Origin: Thermoplasmata archaeon | Lineage (GTDB): Archaea > Thermoplasmatota > Thermoplasmata > Lutacidiplasmatales > UBA184 | Reading direction: 5' to 3' | DNA length: 64,000 nt | NCBI GenBank assembly: GCA_027315165.1 | Contig: DAHUYN010000006.1 | Coordinates: 1-64,000, forward strand | In this document: positions 1 through 9,443 of the stretch, in pieces | Numbering within the stretch: the first letter of the stretch is position 1 | Layout of the letters: each line of letters starts with the position of its first letter | Translations under genes and position numbers: made by a program | Notes under the pieces: generated by a model | Told to the model about the DNA's origin: nothing | Database searches by the model: none | The model's input: only the letters and a program-made list of their open reading frames with translations

Positions 1-1
1 C

Positions 2-715
2 GCCGCGAGCGCCGAGGGCGGGGCCGAGGCACCCCGCGACTTCGTCCGCTACCTCTTCTGGCACCTGCGGCCCGAGTGGCGCCGGAGGGGTCTCGAGGAT
101 CGGCGGGCCGAGCTTGCCGAATGGACCCGGGTCCTCGACGCCCCCGGCGCGGACCTCTCGCTGCGCACCTACTCTCTCGTCGGGACCAAGGCGGGCGTCC
201 ACGGGCTCTTGTGGATGGTCAGCCCGAGGCTCGAGGCCCTCCAGGAGTTCGAGGGCCGTCTGCTCGGCACCACTCTCGCGGGGTTCGTCGACTTCCCCTA
301 CAGCTACCTCGGGATGACCCAGCGCTCGCAGTACCTCGCGGGGCACGCGCACGCGGGCCAGGAGGGATCGCGGGCGCTCCCGTCGAACCGGAGGTACCTC
401 TTCGTCTACCCGTTCATCAAGAAGCGCGAGTGGTACGGCCTCGCCTTCGAGGAGCGGCGGCGGATCATGGGGGAGCACTTCCGGATCGGCCACCGGTTCC
501 CCGCGGTGGACATCCACACCGGCTACTCGTTCGGCCTTGACGACCCCGAGTTCATCCTCGCGTTCGAGGGCGACTCGCCCGCGGAGTTCCTCGACCTCAT
601 CCAGGCGCTCCGCCCCTCGGAGGCGAGCCGGTATACCGCCGTCGAGACCCCGATCTTCACGTGCATCGCCGCCCCGGCGCGGCGCATGGTCGAGCTCGCC
701 GCCGGCCTACCGTGA
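2..715 (+). CDS. hemQ: HemQ / chlorite dismutase-family coproheme decarboxylase (5' truncated by window edge)
   Basis: Frame 2 is open from the window edge; contains FVYPFIKKREWYGLAFEERRRIMGEHFRIG...GLDD and SRYTAVETPIFTCIA, typical of HemQ. Stops at TGA 713-715. Confidence 0.85.
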   Translation, partial: AASAEGGAEAPRDFVRYLFWHLRPEWRRRGLEDRRAELAEWTRVLDAPGADLSLRTYSLVGTKAGVHGLLWMVSPRLEALQEFEGRLLGTTLAGFVDFPYSYLGMTQRSQYLAGHAHAGQEGSRALPSNRRYLFVYPFIKKREWYGLAFEERRRIMGEHFRIGHRFPAVDIHTGYSFGLDDPEFILAFEGDSPAEFLDLIQALRPSEASRYTAVETPIFTCIAAPARRMVELAAGLP

Positions 716-2010
716 GCGCGAGGACACCCGGCCCGCGCTCTCGCGCCGAGTACCGGCGCGCGCAACGCAGCCTCGTCGGCGGCGTCGACAGCCCCGTCCG
801 CGCGTTCACGGCGGTCGGTGGCACCCCCGTCGTCTTCGCGCGCGGTCGTGGACCCTACCTGTGGGACGTCGATGGGCGTCGGTACCTCGACCTCGTCGGC
901 TCGTGGGGGGCGGCCCTCCTCGGCCACGCCGCGCCGGCCGTGGTCCGCGCCGCGAACCGCGCCGCCCGCCACGGCCTCTCCTTCGGGGCCCCCTCTCCCT
1001 ACGAGACCGACCTCGCCGAGCGGATCCGACACGCCGTTCCCGGCGTCGAGAGGCTCCGGTTCGTCAACTCGGGGACCGAGGCCGTGATGTCGGCGGTCCG
1101 GGTCGCGCGCGGGTTCACCGGACGGGCCAAGGTCCTCAAGTTCGACGGCGGCTACCACGGGCACTCCGACGGCCTCCTCGCCCGAGCCGGCTCCGGCGTC
1201 GCCACGCAGTCGCTCGCCGACTCGGCGGGCGTGCCCGCCTCGATCGTCGCCGAGACGCTCGTCGCCCCGTACAACGACCTCGAGGCGGTGCGTCGCACCT
1301 TCGAGGCCCATCCGGAGTCGGTCGCGGCCGTCGTCGTCGAGCCGATCGCGGCGAACATGAACCTCGTCCTCCCGGCACCGGGGTTCCTCGAGGGGCTGAG
1401 CCGCCTGTGCCGCGCCCATGGCGCCCTACTGATCGCGGACGAGGTCATCACGGGGTTCCGCCTGCGCCGCGGGGCGATCTACACGAAGCTCGGGGCCCGC
1501 GCGGACCTCGTCACGTTCGGGAAGGTCATCGGCGGGGGGCTTCCGATCGGCGCCTACGGCGGGCGCGCCGAGGTGATGGAGGTCCTCGCCCCCCTCGGCC
1601 CGGTCTACCAGGCGGGCACGCTCTCGGGGAACCCGGTCGTCATGGCCGCAGGGATCGCCACCCTCGACGCCCTCGGCCCCGAGGTCTATCGGAGGCTGGA
1701 ACGCAACGCGGACGCCCTCGTGGGCCGATGGGCCCGAGCGGCGCGAGACCTCGGGGTCGAGAGGTTCCAGCTGAGCCGGGTGGGGTCGATGATCGGCGTG
1801 TTCTTCGGCCCCTCGCCGCCTCGCTCCTACACCGAGGCCGGGCAGGTCGAGCGGCCCCGATACCGACGGTTCTTCCATGCGATGCTCGAGGCCGGCGTCT
1901 ACCTGCCGCCGTCGCCGCTCGAGACGACGTTCCTCTCCGCGGCGATGGCCCCTCGGGACCTCGACGAGGCCGTCGAGGCCGGGGCACGCGCGCTGCGGAC
2001 GGTGGGGTGA
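712..2010 (+). CDS. hemL: Glutamate-1-semialdehyde 2,1-aminomutase
   Basis: GTG start overlaps the hemQ stop (GTGA). Contains LVGGVDSPVRAF, FVNSGTEAVMSAVRVARGFTGRAKVLKFDGGYHGHSD and LIADEVITGFR. Confidence 0.95.
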   Translation: MSARTPGPRSRAEYRRAQRSLVGGVDSPVRAFTAVGGTPVVFARGRGPYLWDVDGRRYLDLVGSWGAALLGHAAPAVVRAANRAARHGLSFGAPSPYETDLAERIRHAVPGVERLRFVNSGTEAVMSAVRVARGFTGRAKVLKFDGGYHGHSDGLLARAGSGVATQSLADSAGVPASIVAETLVAPYNDLEAVRRTFEAHPESVAAVVVEPIAANMNLVLPAPGFLEGLSRLCRAHGALLIADEVITGFRLRRGAIYTKLGARADLVTFGKVIGGGLPIGAYGGRAEVMEVLAPLGPVYQAGTLSGNPVVMAAGIATLDALGPEVYRRLERNADALVGRWARAARDLGVERFQLSRVGSMIGVFFGPSPPRSYTEAGQVERPRYRRFFHAMLEAGVYLPPSPLETTFLSAAMAPRDLDEAVEAGARALRTVG

Positions 2011-3059
2011 GGGGGCTGGAGCGCCGGGATCGCCTCGTGCGAGCGCTGCGAGGAGAGGACGTCGACGCCGTGCCGGTCTGGCTGATGCGACAGGCCGGCC
2101 GACACCTCCCGGGCTACCGGGCGCTCAGAGCCCAGCACGGCATCCTCGAGATCGCTCGCACGCCCGAACTCGCCGCCGAGGTGACCCTCGAGCCCCTCGA
2201 GCGCTTCGACCTTGACGCCGCCGTCGTCTTCGCCGACATCACGCTCCCCTTCTTCGGCCTCGGCGTGGACTTCCAGATCGACCCGGGCGTCGGACCGGTC
2301 GTCGCCAGGCCCATCCGCAGCGCCGACGGCGTCGAGGCGCTGCGGCCGTTCGAGGCCCGGCGCGACGCGGGCTTCGTCGGAGAGGCGATACGACGGTTCC
2401 GTGACCGGCGGCCGGACCGGCCGATCCTCGGCTTTGCCGGGGCGCCGTTCACGCTCGCGAGCTACCTCATCGAGGGGGCCCCCTCGAAGGAGCATCTCCA
2501 GACCCGGCGGCTCGTGCAGGGGGAGCCCGCCCTCGTCGGACGTCTCCTCGACCGGCTCACCGAGATGACGATCGACTACCTTCGGATGCAGGCGAACGCG
2601 GGGGCCGCCGCGCTCCAGCTGTTCGACACCTGGGCCGGCCAGCTCACGCCGCGCAGCTATGCGTCGCTCGTCCTCCCGCGCGTGAGCGCGATCTTCGACG
2701 CGTTGCGACCCCTCCACGTGCCGACGATCTACTTCTCCACCGGCTCGGCCCACCTCACCCGACTCCTCGGTCGGACGGGGGCCGACGCGCTCGGCGTCGA
2801 CTGGCGCGCGCCGCTCGGAGCGGTCCGGGAGGTCGCGGGTCCCGACCTCGCGCTCCAGGGCAACCTGGACCCGGCGGTGCTCGTGACGGAGCCCGAGACC
2901 GTGCGCCGCGAGGCGCGAGCGGTGCTCGACGAGCTTCCGGAGGGCAGGGGACACGTTTTCAACCTGGGACACGGGGTACCCCCGGACGCCCGTCCGGAGT
3001 GTGTGGAAGCGTTGGTCGACTTCGTTCACGAGTACTCCGCCGCCAGGAGCCGACGATGA
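2007..3059 (+). CDS. hemE: Uroporphyrinogen decarboxylase
   Basis: GTG start in a GTGA overlap with hemL. Contains VWLMRQAGRHLPGYRALR, FADITLPFFGLGVDF, GFAGAPFTLASYLIEG and NLGHGVPPDA. Confidence 0.96.
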   Translation: MRGLERRDRLVRALRGEDVDAVPVWLMRQAGRHLPGYRALRAQHGILEIARTPELAAEVTLEPLERFDLDAAVVFADITLPFFGLGVDFQIDPGVGPVVARPIRSADGVEALRPFEARRDAGFVGEAIRRFRDRRPDRPILGFAGAPFTLASYLIEGAPSKEHLQTRRLVQGEPALVGRLLDRLTEMTIDYLRMQANAGAAALQLFDTWAGQLTPRSYASLVLPRVSAIFDALRPLHVPTIYFSTGSAHLTRLLGRTGADALGVDWRAPLGAVREVAGPDLALQGNLDPAVLVTEPETVRREARAVLDELPEGRGHVFNLGHGVPPDARPECVEALVDFVHEYSAARSRR

Positions 3060-3973
3060 CCGAGGAAACGAACGTCGAGGGAACGGGCGTCCTCCTCATG
3101 GGCTACGGAAGCCCGGCGGGACCGGAGGACCTTCCCGGCTACCTCACCGACGTGCTCGCGGGCCGGCCGCCGTCGCCGGAGATGGTGCGCGAGTACGAAC
3201 GACGGTACGGCCTCATCGGCTGGTCGCCGCAGCTTCGGATCCTCACCTCGATGCGGTCGAAGCTCGAGCGACGCCTCCGGGGGACCGCGGCCCCCTTCCC
3301 CGTCTTCCTCGGCACCAAGCACTGGACGCCCCACATCGGTGAGGCGATCCCCGAGGCGGCGTCGCAAGGGATCCGGCGCCTGATCGCGATCCCCCTCTCT
3401 CCCTACGCCTCGCCGTGGATCCTCGAGCCCTACCGAAAGGCGATCGAACGGGGACGTCGCGAGGCTCGCGGCGAGGTCCTCGTCGACCTCCGGGCCGGCT
3501 GGCACGCCAACCCCCACTGGATCCGCTACTGGACCGAGACGATCCACAAGAGCCTGCGCGAGGGCGCCGCCAAGCAGATGCCTCTCCTCTCGGCCCACAG
3601 CCTGCCCGAGCGGCACCGCGCCGCCGGGGACCCGTACCCGGAGATCCTCTCGACCACGGCGGCGGCGATCGCCCGGGAGGCGCGCCTGGAGCCCTGGGAC
3701 TTCACCTACCAGAGCGCCGGCAACACGACGGAGCCCTGGCTCGGACCGGACATCACCGAGAAGATGCGGGAGTGGCGCCGCAAAGGCTGGTCGGAGCAGC
3801 TCGTCGCCCCGATCGGCTTCGTCTTCGAGCACCTCGAGGTCCTCTACGACCTCGACGTCGTCATTCGAGCCTTCGCGGAGTCCCACGGGATCGGCTATCA
3901 CCGCACGCCGATGCCGAACGACGACGACCGGCTCATCGAGGCCCTCGCGTCGATCGTCCTCGAGGGGTCGTGA
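3056..3973 (+). CDS. hemH: Ferrochelatase family (coproporphyrin/protoporphyrin ferrochelatase)
   Basis: ATG start in an ATGA overlap with hemE. Contains GVLLMGYGSPAGPEDLPGYL, LLSAHSLPER, YQSAGNTTEPWLGPD and PIGFVFEHLEVLYDLD. Confidence 0.93.
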   Translation: MTEETNVEGTGVLLMGYGSPAGPEDLPGYLTDVLAGRPPSPEMVREYERRYGLIGWSPQLRILTSMRSKLERRLRGTAAPFPVFLGTKHWTPHIGEAIPEAASQGIRRLIAIPLSPYASPWILEPYRKAIERGRREARGEVLVDLRAGWHANPHWIRYWTETIHKSLREGAAKQMPLLSAHSLPERHRAAGDPYPEILSTTAAAIAREARLEPWDFTYQSAGNTTEPWLGPDITEKMREWRRKGWSEQLVAPIGFVFEHLEVLYDLDVVIRAFAESHGIGYHRTPMPNDDDRLIEALASIVLEGS

Positions 3974-4695
3974 CGGCTCGGTCCCCCGCTCGGCGACGGC
4001 CCGAGGCACCTCTCGCCCGGCCGTCCCGGCGGCCGCGACCCTCGGCGTCGGGGCCCGTCGGTCGCTCCCCGCCCCCACCCGCTCGGCGCGGGCCCGAGCC
4101 CCGGCCCCCGACGTCGCTGATCGCGCGACCGCTGTCGACCGAGACCTGGCCGGCCTTCGCGCGACTCGTCGAAAAGCACGGCGGGATCTTCGGCGGCTGC
4201 TGGTGCATCTCCTTCCACCTCGAGCCGGGCGAGAACCAACAGTGGGCCGGTCGGTATCGGGAGCTCAAGGAGGCTCGCGTTCGCGACGGGCGCGCGCACG
4301 CCGCCCTGGTCTTCGACGGTCCGGACGCCGTCGGGTGGTGCCAGTATGGCCCGACGGCGGAGCTCCCGAACATCCGGAGCCGGAAGGAGTACGACAAGGG
4401 ACGGGACCGTCTCCCCGACTGGCGGATCACCTGCTTCTTCATCGACCGCGAGCGCCGCGGCCGGGGGATCGCCGCTCTCGCCCTCGACGAGGCTCTCCGG
4501 CTGATCGCGCGGTCCGGTGGTGGGAGTGTCGAAGCCTACCCGGAGGACTACACGGACGAGCGGACCTCGAGCTCCTTCCTCTGCAGCGGGACGCTCGGGA
4601 TGTTCGAGAAGGCGGGCTTCGAGAAGACCCGCCGGATCGCGATGCGTCGCTGGGTCGTCGTCCGGAAGGTGGCGAGCGAGCCTCCGGCCGCCTGA
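3970..4695 (+). CDS. GNAT-family N-acetyltransferase
   Basis: In-frame GTG in a GTGA overlap with hemH. Contains FGGCWCISFHLEPGENQQW, CFFIDRERRGRGIAALALDEALRLI and LGMFEKAGFEKTRR. The N-terminal ~45 aa is low complexity, so the true start is uncertain. Confidence 0.75.
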   Translation: MTARSPARRRPEAPLARPSRRPRPSASGPVGRSPPPPARRGPEPRPPTSLIARPLSTETWPAFARLVEKHGGIFGGCWCISFHLEPGENQQWAGRYRELKEARVRDGRAHAALVFDGPDAVGWCQYGPTAELPNIRSRKEYDKGRDRLPDWRITCFFIDRERRGRGIAALALDEALRLIARSGGGSVEAYPEDYTDERTSSSFLCSGTLGMFEKAGFEKTRRIAMRRWVVVRKVASEPPAA

Positions 4696-4950
4696 GCGGC
4701 CCGGTCGGGACGCCTCGGGACCGAGCGGGGCCGGAGAGCGCCCGCCGGCGAGGCGCTGAGCCGGGCGTCCGATGCGCGGCGGCTCCGGACGTGGTTCGAG
4801 GGCTCGGAGCCGATCCACTCTCCCGATCGCGTCTATGCCCGGGAGCCGGCCCGACAGCGCCGGGGCCCTCCCGAGCAAGTCGGTCTCGGCCCCGACGTTC
4901 GTGCGCCCGGTCGACCCTAAAGCCCACCGAGGCTCGTCCCCCGACAGCTC

Positions 4951-5937
4951 ATGAGCGCCGGCCCGAGACGGACCTCGGCTCGCACCCCCCGACCGCCCAT
5001 CCCGCCCGCTCGCGGACCCCGACTGGGCTGGAGCGACGTCCCGGAACCGGTGCGACTCGGGATCGAAGCCCGCCTCGGGGCGAGGATCACGGGCGCCAGG
5101 ACCCGACGCATCGGATTCTCGCGCGCGTTCGCCGGGGTCGTGACGGATGCCTCGGGGGCGAGGACCTTCCTCAAGACCGTCGGCCCGTCCCCGAACCCGT
5201 CCGCCCCCGAAGTCCATCGCCAGGAGATCCGTCACCTGTCGCGGCTACCGCGAGGGCTCCCCGTGCCGAGGCTGCTCTGGAGCCAGGAGACGGGCGGATG
5301 GGTCACGATGGCCCTCGAGCCGATCTCCGGGCACTCGCCCCGGCTGCCCTGGCGCTCGCGCGACCTCGAGCGGGTCTTCGCGGCGTGGAAACGGCTCTCC
5401 GAACGGTTGACCCCGGCCCCTTCGGGCTTCCCATCGCTCGCGGACGACGCGCCGTTCGGATGGAGATCCTTGCAGGAGAGCACCCGGCTTCCCGCGAGCG
5501 AGCGGGTCGGAAGGCTCACCCCTTGGGTGCGAGCCCACCTCGAAGAGCTTGTCGAGATCGAGGCCGAGTGGCCTCGGGCCACGGTCGGGAGCACTCTCCT
5601 CCACGGCGACCTGAGGGCCGACAACCTCCTGCTCACGAAGGACGAGGTGTTCTTCGTCGATTGGCCCAAAGCGTGTGTGGGCGCCTCCTGGGTCGATCCT
5701 CTCGGGATGTTGCCGAGCGTCGCCATGCAGGGTGGACCCCCTCCCTGGAAGCTCTGGGGGAAGGTTCCGGGAACAGAGAACGTGCCCGTTCACGGCACCC
5801 GAGCGATGCTCGCCGCGATCGCGGGGTACTTCGTCGAGCGTTCCCTCAGGGCCGCCACGCCGGACCGCCGGACCCTGCGAGAGTTCCAGAGAGCGCAGGG
5901 AGCATGGGCGGTCACGTGGCTTCGTAGACTGATGTAG
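4951..5937 (+). CDS. Aminoglycoside phosphotransferase (APH/choline kinase-like) family protein
   Basis: Kinase motifs LLHGDLRADNLLL and VFFVDWPKACVGASWVDPLGMLPS. Confidence 0.8.
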   Translation: MSAGPRRTSARTPRPPIPPARGPRLGWSDVPEPVRLGIEARLGARITGARTRRIGFSRAFAGVVTDASGARTFLKTVGPSPNPSAPEVHRQEIRHLSRLPRGLPVPRLLWSQETGGWVTMALEPISGHSPRLPWRSRDLERVFAAWKRLSERLTPAPSGFPSLADDAPFGWRSLQESTRLPASERVGRLTPWVRAHLEELVEIEAEWPRATVGSTLLHGDLRADNLLLTKDEVFFVDWPKACVGASWVDPLGMLPSVAMQGGPPPWKLWGKVPGTENVPVHGTRAMLAAIAGYFVERSLRAATPDRRTLREFQRAQGAWAVTWLRRLM

Positions 5938-6075
5938 AAGGAGACCGGGACCCGGTCCATCGACCCCTCACGAAGGATCGAACCTGGGGCACGGGGGTCA
6001 CCATCGGCCCGTCGGGTCGACGTCGGCGGGCTTCACGACCCCGGGAGCCGCGCAAGCCGCCGGGCCGGGAGAAGC

Positions 6076-6148
6076 AGCCACTGGAGGGATTCGAACCCCC
6101 GACCTGCTGATTACGAATCAGCCGCTCTGCCGGCTGAGCTACAGTGGC
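6076..6148 (-). tRNA. tRNA-Thr (CGT)
   Basis: Reverse complement GCCACTG TA GCTCAGCCGGCAGAGC GGCTGATTCGTAATCAGC AGGTC GGGGGTTCGAATCCCTC CAGTGGC T folds as a canonical cloverleaf; anticodon loop TTCGTAA. Confidence 0.95.
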
Positions 6149-6608
6149 GACCGGGAGGGCCGAGACCCGGTTCTTCATAACTTTGGGCTATCCCCCGACC
6201 GCGTCGGCGAGCGCCTCGCGCTCTCGAACCGGCCGGGAGCGGCTCGACCGGAGGGCCCAGCGACATCGACGGAGAGTGCGGCCCTTGCGTCCTGTCTAAG
6301 CCCGAAGGGTCGCCCACGTCGGACCGACGCGACGTCGAGCCGACGAGCGGTGTGACGGCGTCGGACGGGTTCCGCTTCGAGGCGGCTCCGGCGAGGGTGG
6401 GGGACGCCCGCCGTAGGCCGCGAACGCCTGCGAACGCGCTTCGCGGTCCTGCCGCCCGGTTCGCCTGGTCCGACGGGGGGACTCTGTTTCCCACGCGGAC
6501 GCTCGAGAGGAGCACGGTCGGCGTAGGGGCCCGGTCCTGGGGCCGAGCGACCCGGCACGCCCCCGCGAGAATGGGTTCGCCGGCCTCAGAGCCCGAACCG
6601 GGCTCGGC

Positions 6609-7178
6609 TCACGCGGCCGGGGGGCCTCGAGCTCCCGAGGAGGGCACGGCCGGCTCCGGGGTCCCTCGGAACTCGGCGAGTGCGGCCCACCCGGGCCACC
6701 GGCGCTCAATGAGGTGGTCGAGGCTCCAGCGGCTCGAGCCGTAGGCCGAGTTGATCACGATGAGCATGAGGAACACCATCGCGTAGACGACGCCCCCACC
6801 CGGGTCGGTCGACCCCGCCCCGTACGGTCCGCCGAACCCCTCGGGGACGGCCCAGATGAACAGGCTCAGGACCGCTCCGCCGATGTAGGCGATCTTGCGC
6901 ATGAAGCCGAAGACGAGGCCCAGGCCGAGGGCCAGCTCGAGGATCCCGACGAGATCGACCCAGAACGCCGGGTTCGCCGAGGCCTGGTTCGCCCAGAAGG
7001 TGAACCAGCCTTGAAGCCAGTCCGGCTGACCGCTGCCCGAGATCATACCGGGAAACTGGTCGACGAACCCGGGCACGAACTTGAAGGCCCCATCGATCAG
7101 CCAGAGCCCGCCGAACACGATCCGGAACAGGGACTTCAGGCTCGCCGCGTTGCGTCCCCACCAACTTACGGATTCCAT
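6609..7178 (-). CDS. DoxX-family membrane protein
   Basis: Hydrophobic segments and RIVFGGLWLIDGAFKFVPGF ... VDLVGILELALGLGLVFG, typical of DoxX/DoxD-like proteins. Confidence 0.75.
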   Translation of the reverse strand: MESVSWWGRNAASLKSLFRIVFGGLWLIDGAFKFVPGFVDQFPGMISGSGQPDWLQGWFTFWANQASANPAFWVDLVGILELALGLGLVFGFMRKIAYIGGAVLSLFIWAVPEGFGGPYGAGSTDPGGGVVYAMVFLMLIVINSAYGSSRWSLDHLIERRWPGWAALAEFRGTPEPAVPSSGARGPPAA

Positions 7179-7428
7179 GCGACCTCGACCCCGGCCGTGC
7201 GGCCGTGGGGTCGTGGCCTCCGCACGTTAAGCCCTGTCGGTCAACCCCTCTTCACCCACCGAGGTCGCGGCGCTCGCTCTCGACGGGGACCGGGGGGCCC
7301 GGAACGATACGCGCGCGCCGCACGACGCCGATAGGCGCACACGCGCACGGAGCCCGCGGGCTCGCCCGCCCCGGCCGCTCTCCGGGCGGTCCCCGGAAGG
7401 AAACGGTGCCGCCCCGCGGGCGGCGGGC

Positions 7429-8655
7429 TCACAGGGTGTCGAGCGCGTCCCGAAGGTCCTTGAGGAGGTCATCGCTCTCCTCGATGCCGAGCGAGAGCCG
7501 GACGAACCCGGGGGCGATCCCGCGGGCGGCGAGCTCGGCCTCCGACAGATGGACATGCGACGTCTCCGACGGGATCGAGGCGAGGCTCTCGACGCCCCCG
7601 AGACTCGGCGCGACGTGCACGAGCCGGAGGGCCTTGAGGAACCTCCGGGCGGCGGGGCGGCCTCCCTCGAGGACGAGGCCGACCATCCCGCTCCGCCCCT
7701 GCATCTGCGTCGAGGCGAGCGACGCCTCGGCCGGCGAGAAGCTCCCCGGATAGTGGACCGAGCGGACCTTCGGGTGCGACCGGAGGGCCTCGGAGACGGC
7801 CGCGCCGTTGGCGTTGTGTCGAGCCATGCGGACCGACAGGGTCCGTAGCCCGCGCAACAGGAGGAACGCGGCGAGCGGGTCGAGGGTCGCGCCCAGGATC
7901 CAACGGGTCCGGTCGATCCGCTCGAGGAGCTTGTGCGGCCCCGCGACGACGCCGGCCACGAGGTCCGAGTGGCCGCCCAGATACTTCGTGGCGCTGTGGA
8001 CGACAAGGTCGGCGCCGAGGGCCAGCGGGCGCTGGTTCACGGGCGTCGCGAGCGTGCTGTCGACGACCGAGAGGGCGCCGACGCGGTCCGCCGCCCGCGC
8101 CCACCGCGCGAGGTCGTGGACGCGGAGCGTCGGGTTCGTCGGCGACTCGAGCAGGACGAGACGGGTCGAGGGACCGAGAACGCTCTCGGGCTCCTGCGCC
8201 GGCCCGTCGGAGACCCAGCGGACCCGGACGCCGAAGCGGGGCAGGAGCTCCGACAGGAGGTCGAGCGTACCTCCATAAAGCGTCTCGAGCGCGACGACCT
8301 CGTCGCCGGCCTCGACGTTCGCGAGGACGGTCGCGGCGATCGCCGCCATGCCGGAGGCGAAGACTCGCGCCCCTTGCGCCCCCTCGAGCCGCCGCACGAC
8401 CTCCTGGACGGCCTGGTGCGTCGGGTTCTCATATCGCGTGTAGAGGAAGACCTGGCCGTCCCCGCGGGCCTCGGAGTTCTCCTCCGGAGAATGGAACGTC
8501 GAGGTCTGATAGATCGGGGCCACGACGGCCCCTGCGTTGCGCTCGGGGCGCCGGTCGGCGTGGACCGCGAGCGTCCCGGGGCCCAGCCACTCGGGAAGGG
8601 GGTCGAACCGACCGTCGACCGAGCGCGGTCGGGGCCGCACGGGCTCGCCGCTCAC
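7429..8655 (-). CDS. PLP-dependent trans-sulfuration enzyme (cystathionine gamma-synthase/lyase or methionine gamma-lyase family)
   Basis: Contains AVVAPIYQTSTFHSPEE, YTRYENPTHQAVQEVVRRLEGA, VFASGMAAIAATVL, LESPTNPTLRVHDL, HSATKYLGGHSDLVAGVV and SLGGVESLASIP. GTG start inferred at 8655. Confidence 0.92.
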   Translation of the reverse strand: MSGEPVRPRPRSVDGRFDPLPEWLGPGTLAVHADRRPERNAGAVVAPIYQTSTFHSPEENSEARGDGQVFLYTRYENPTHQAVQEVVRRLEGAQGARVFASGMAAIAATVLANVEAGDEVVALETLYGGTLDLLSELLPRFGVRVRWVSDGPAQEPESVLGPSTRLVLLESPTNPTLRVHDLARWARAADRVGALSVVDSTLATPVNQRPLALGADLVVHSATKYLGGHSDLVAGVVAGPHKLLERIDRTRWILGATLDPLAAFLLLRGLRTLSVRMARHNANGAAVSEALRSHPKVRSVHYPGSFSPAEASLASTQMQGRSGMVGLVLEGGRPAARRFLKALRLVHVAPSLGGVESLASIPSETSHVHLSEAELAARGIAPGFVRLSLGIEESDDLLKDLRDALDTL

Positions 8656-9191
8656 GCGCCCGCCGCCCCCTCGGGGGCCGCGTCTCCCTCGCCGAGCAGG
8701 CGCAGCCGCTGCGCGAGCCCGAGCTCCTCGAGGAAGCGGACCCCGGCGGGGGGCACGAGCTCGTGCCAGGCCCCGCCGCTCTCGAGGAGGGCCCGCACGT
8801 GCGTCCCCTCGAAGCGCTCGCGCTCGACGAGCTCGGGGGCCTCGACCTCGAAGCCGGCCCGCTCGAACAGGAGTCGCGTGAGGGGGTTGTTCGTGTAGAC
8901 ACGGCCGAAGGCGGGGACCATCGAGACGACGTACGCCGCCCACTGGGCGTGGCGTTGGATGTCGGGGAGCGGCACCGCGGAGACCTCGGAGAGGTGGGCC
9001 TCGGAGAGACACCGGTCGATGAGCTCGAGACGCTCTCCCGCGGTGAGCGGGTTCGCCCTCGTGAACGACTCCTGGGCGCTCCCGACGACGAGGATCAGCG
9101 GCTCCCGGGGACGCGCGGCCCGGATCTTCCGGACGACCTCGAGGTGGCCTCGATGGAACGGCTGGAACCGCCCGACGAGGAGGCCGCGCAT
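8652..9191 (-). CDS. nadM: Nicotinamide-nucleotide adenylyltransferase (archaeal type)
   Basis: MRGLLVGRFQPFHRGHLEVVRKI, LILVVGSAQESFTRANPLTAGER, YTNNPLTRLLFERAGFEVEA. Confidence 0.93.
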   Translation of the reverse strand: MRGLLVGRFQPFHRGHLEVVRKIRAARPREPLILVVGSAQESFTRANPLTAGERLELIDRCLSEAHLSEVSAVPLPDIQRHAQWAAYVVSMVPAFGRVYTNNPLTRLLFERAGFEVEAPELVERERFEGTHVRALLESGGAWHELVPPAGVRFLEELGLAQRLRLLGEGDAAPEGAAGA

Positions 9192-9206
9192 CCCGCCGGC
9201 CTCCCC

Positions 9207-9443
9207 CTACTCGGGCGACAGGTCCTCGACGTCGTCGAGGAACTCGTCGATGTGCGGGCAACGGGCGGTGAGGTAGTAACGGCAGTGGCTGCACCGCGTG
9301 TCGTCGAGCGGCGGGCGGAGCGCGCTGTTGAACGCGTAGCAGGGGCGGCCGATGAACTGGTCCTCGCCCTCGTCCCCCTCGACGAACGCCGGCTCCTTCG
9401 GCGGCGGGGGCCCGTGCAGGGGAAAGCGGACCGAGCCTCTCAC
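9207..9443 (-). CDS. Small Cys-containing protein (C-x16-CxxC-x6-C), function unknown
   Basis: 78-aa ORF filling the gap between nadM and lonB; four Cys in [35 protein letters not shown] suggest a metal or Fe-S site. Confidence 0.65.
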   Translation of the reverse strand: MRGSVRFPLHGPPPPKEPAFVEGDEGEDQFIGRPCYAFNSALRPPLDDTRCSHCRYYLTARCPHIDEFLDDVEDLSPE

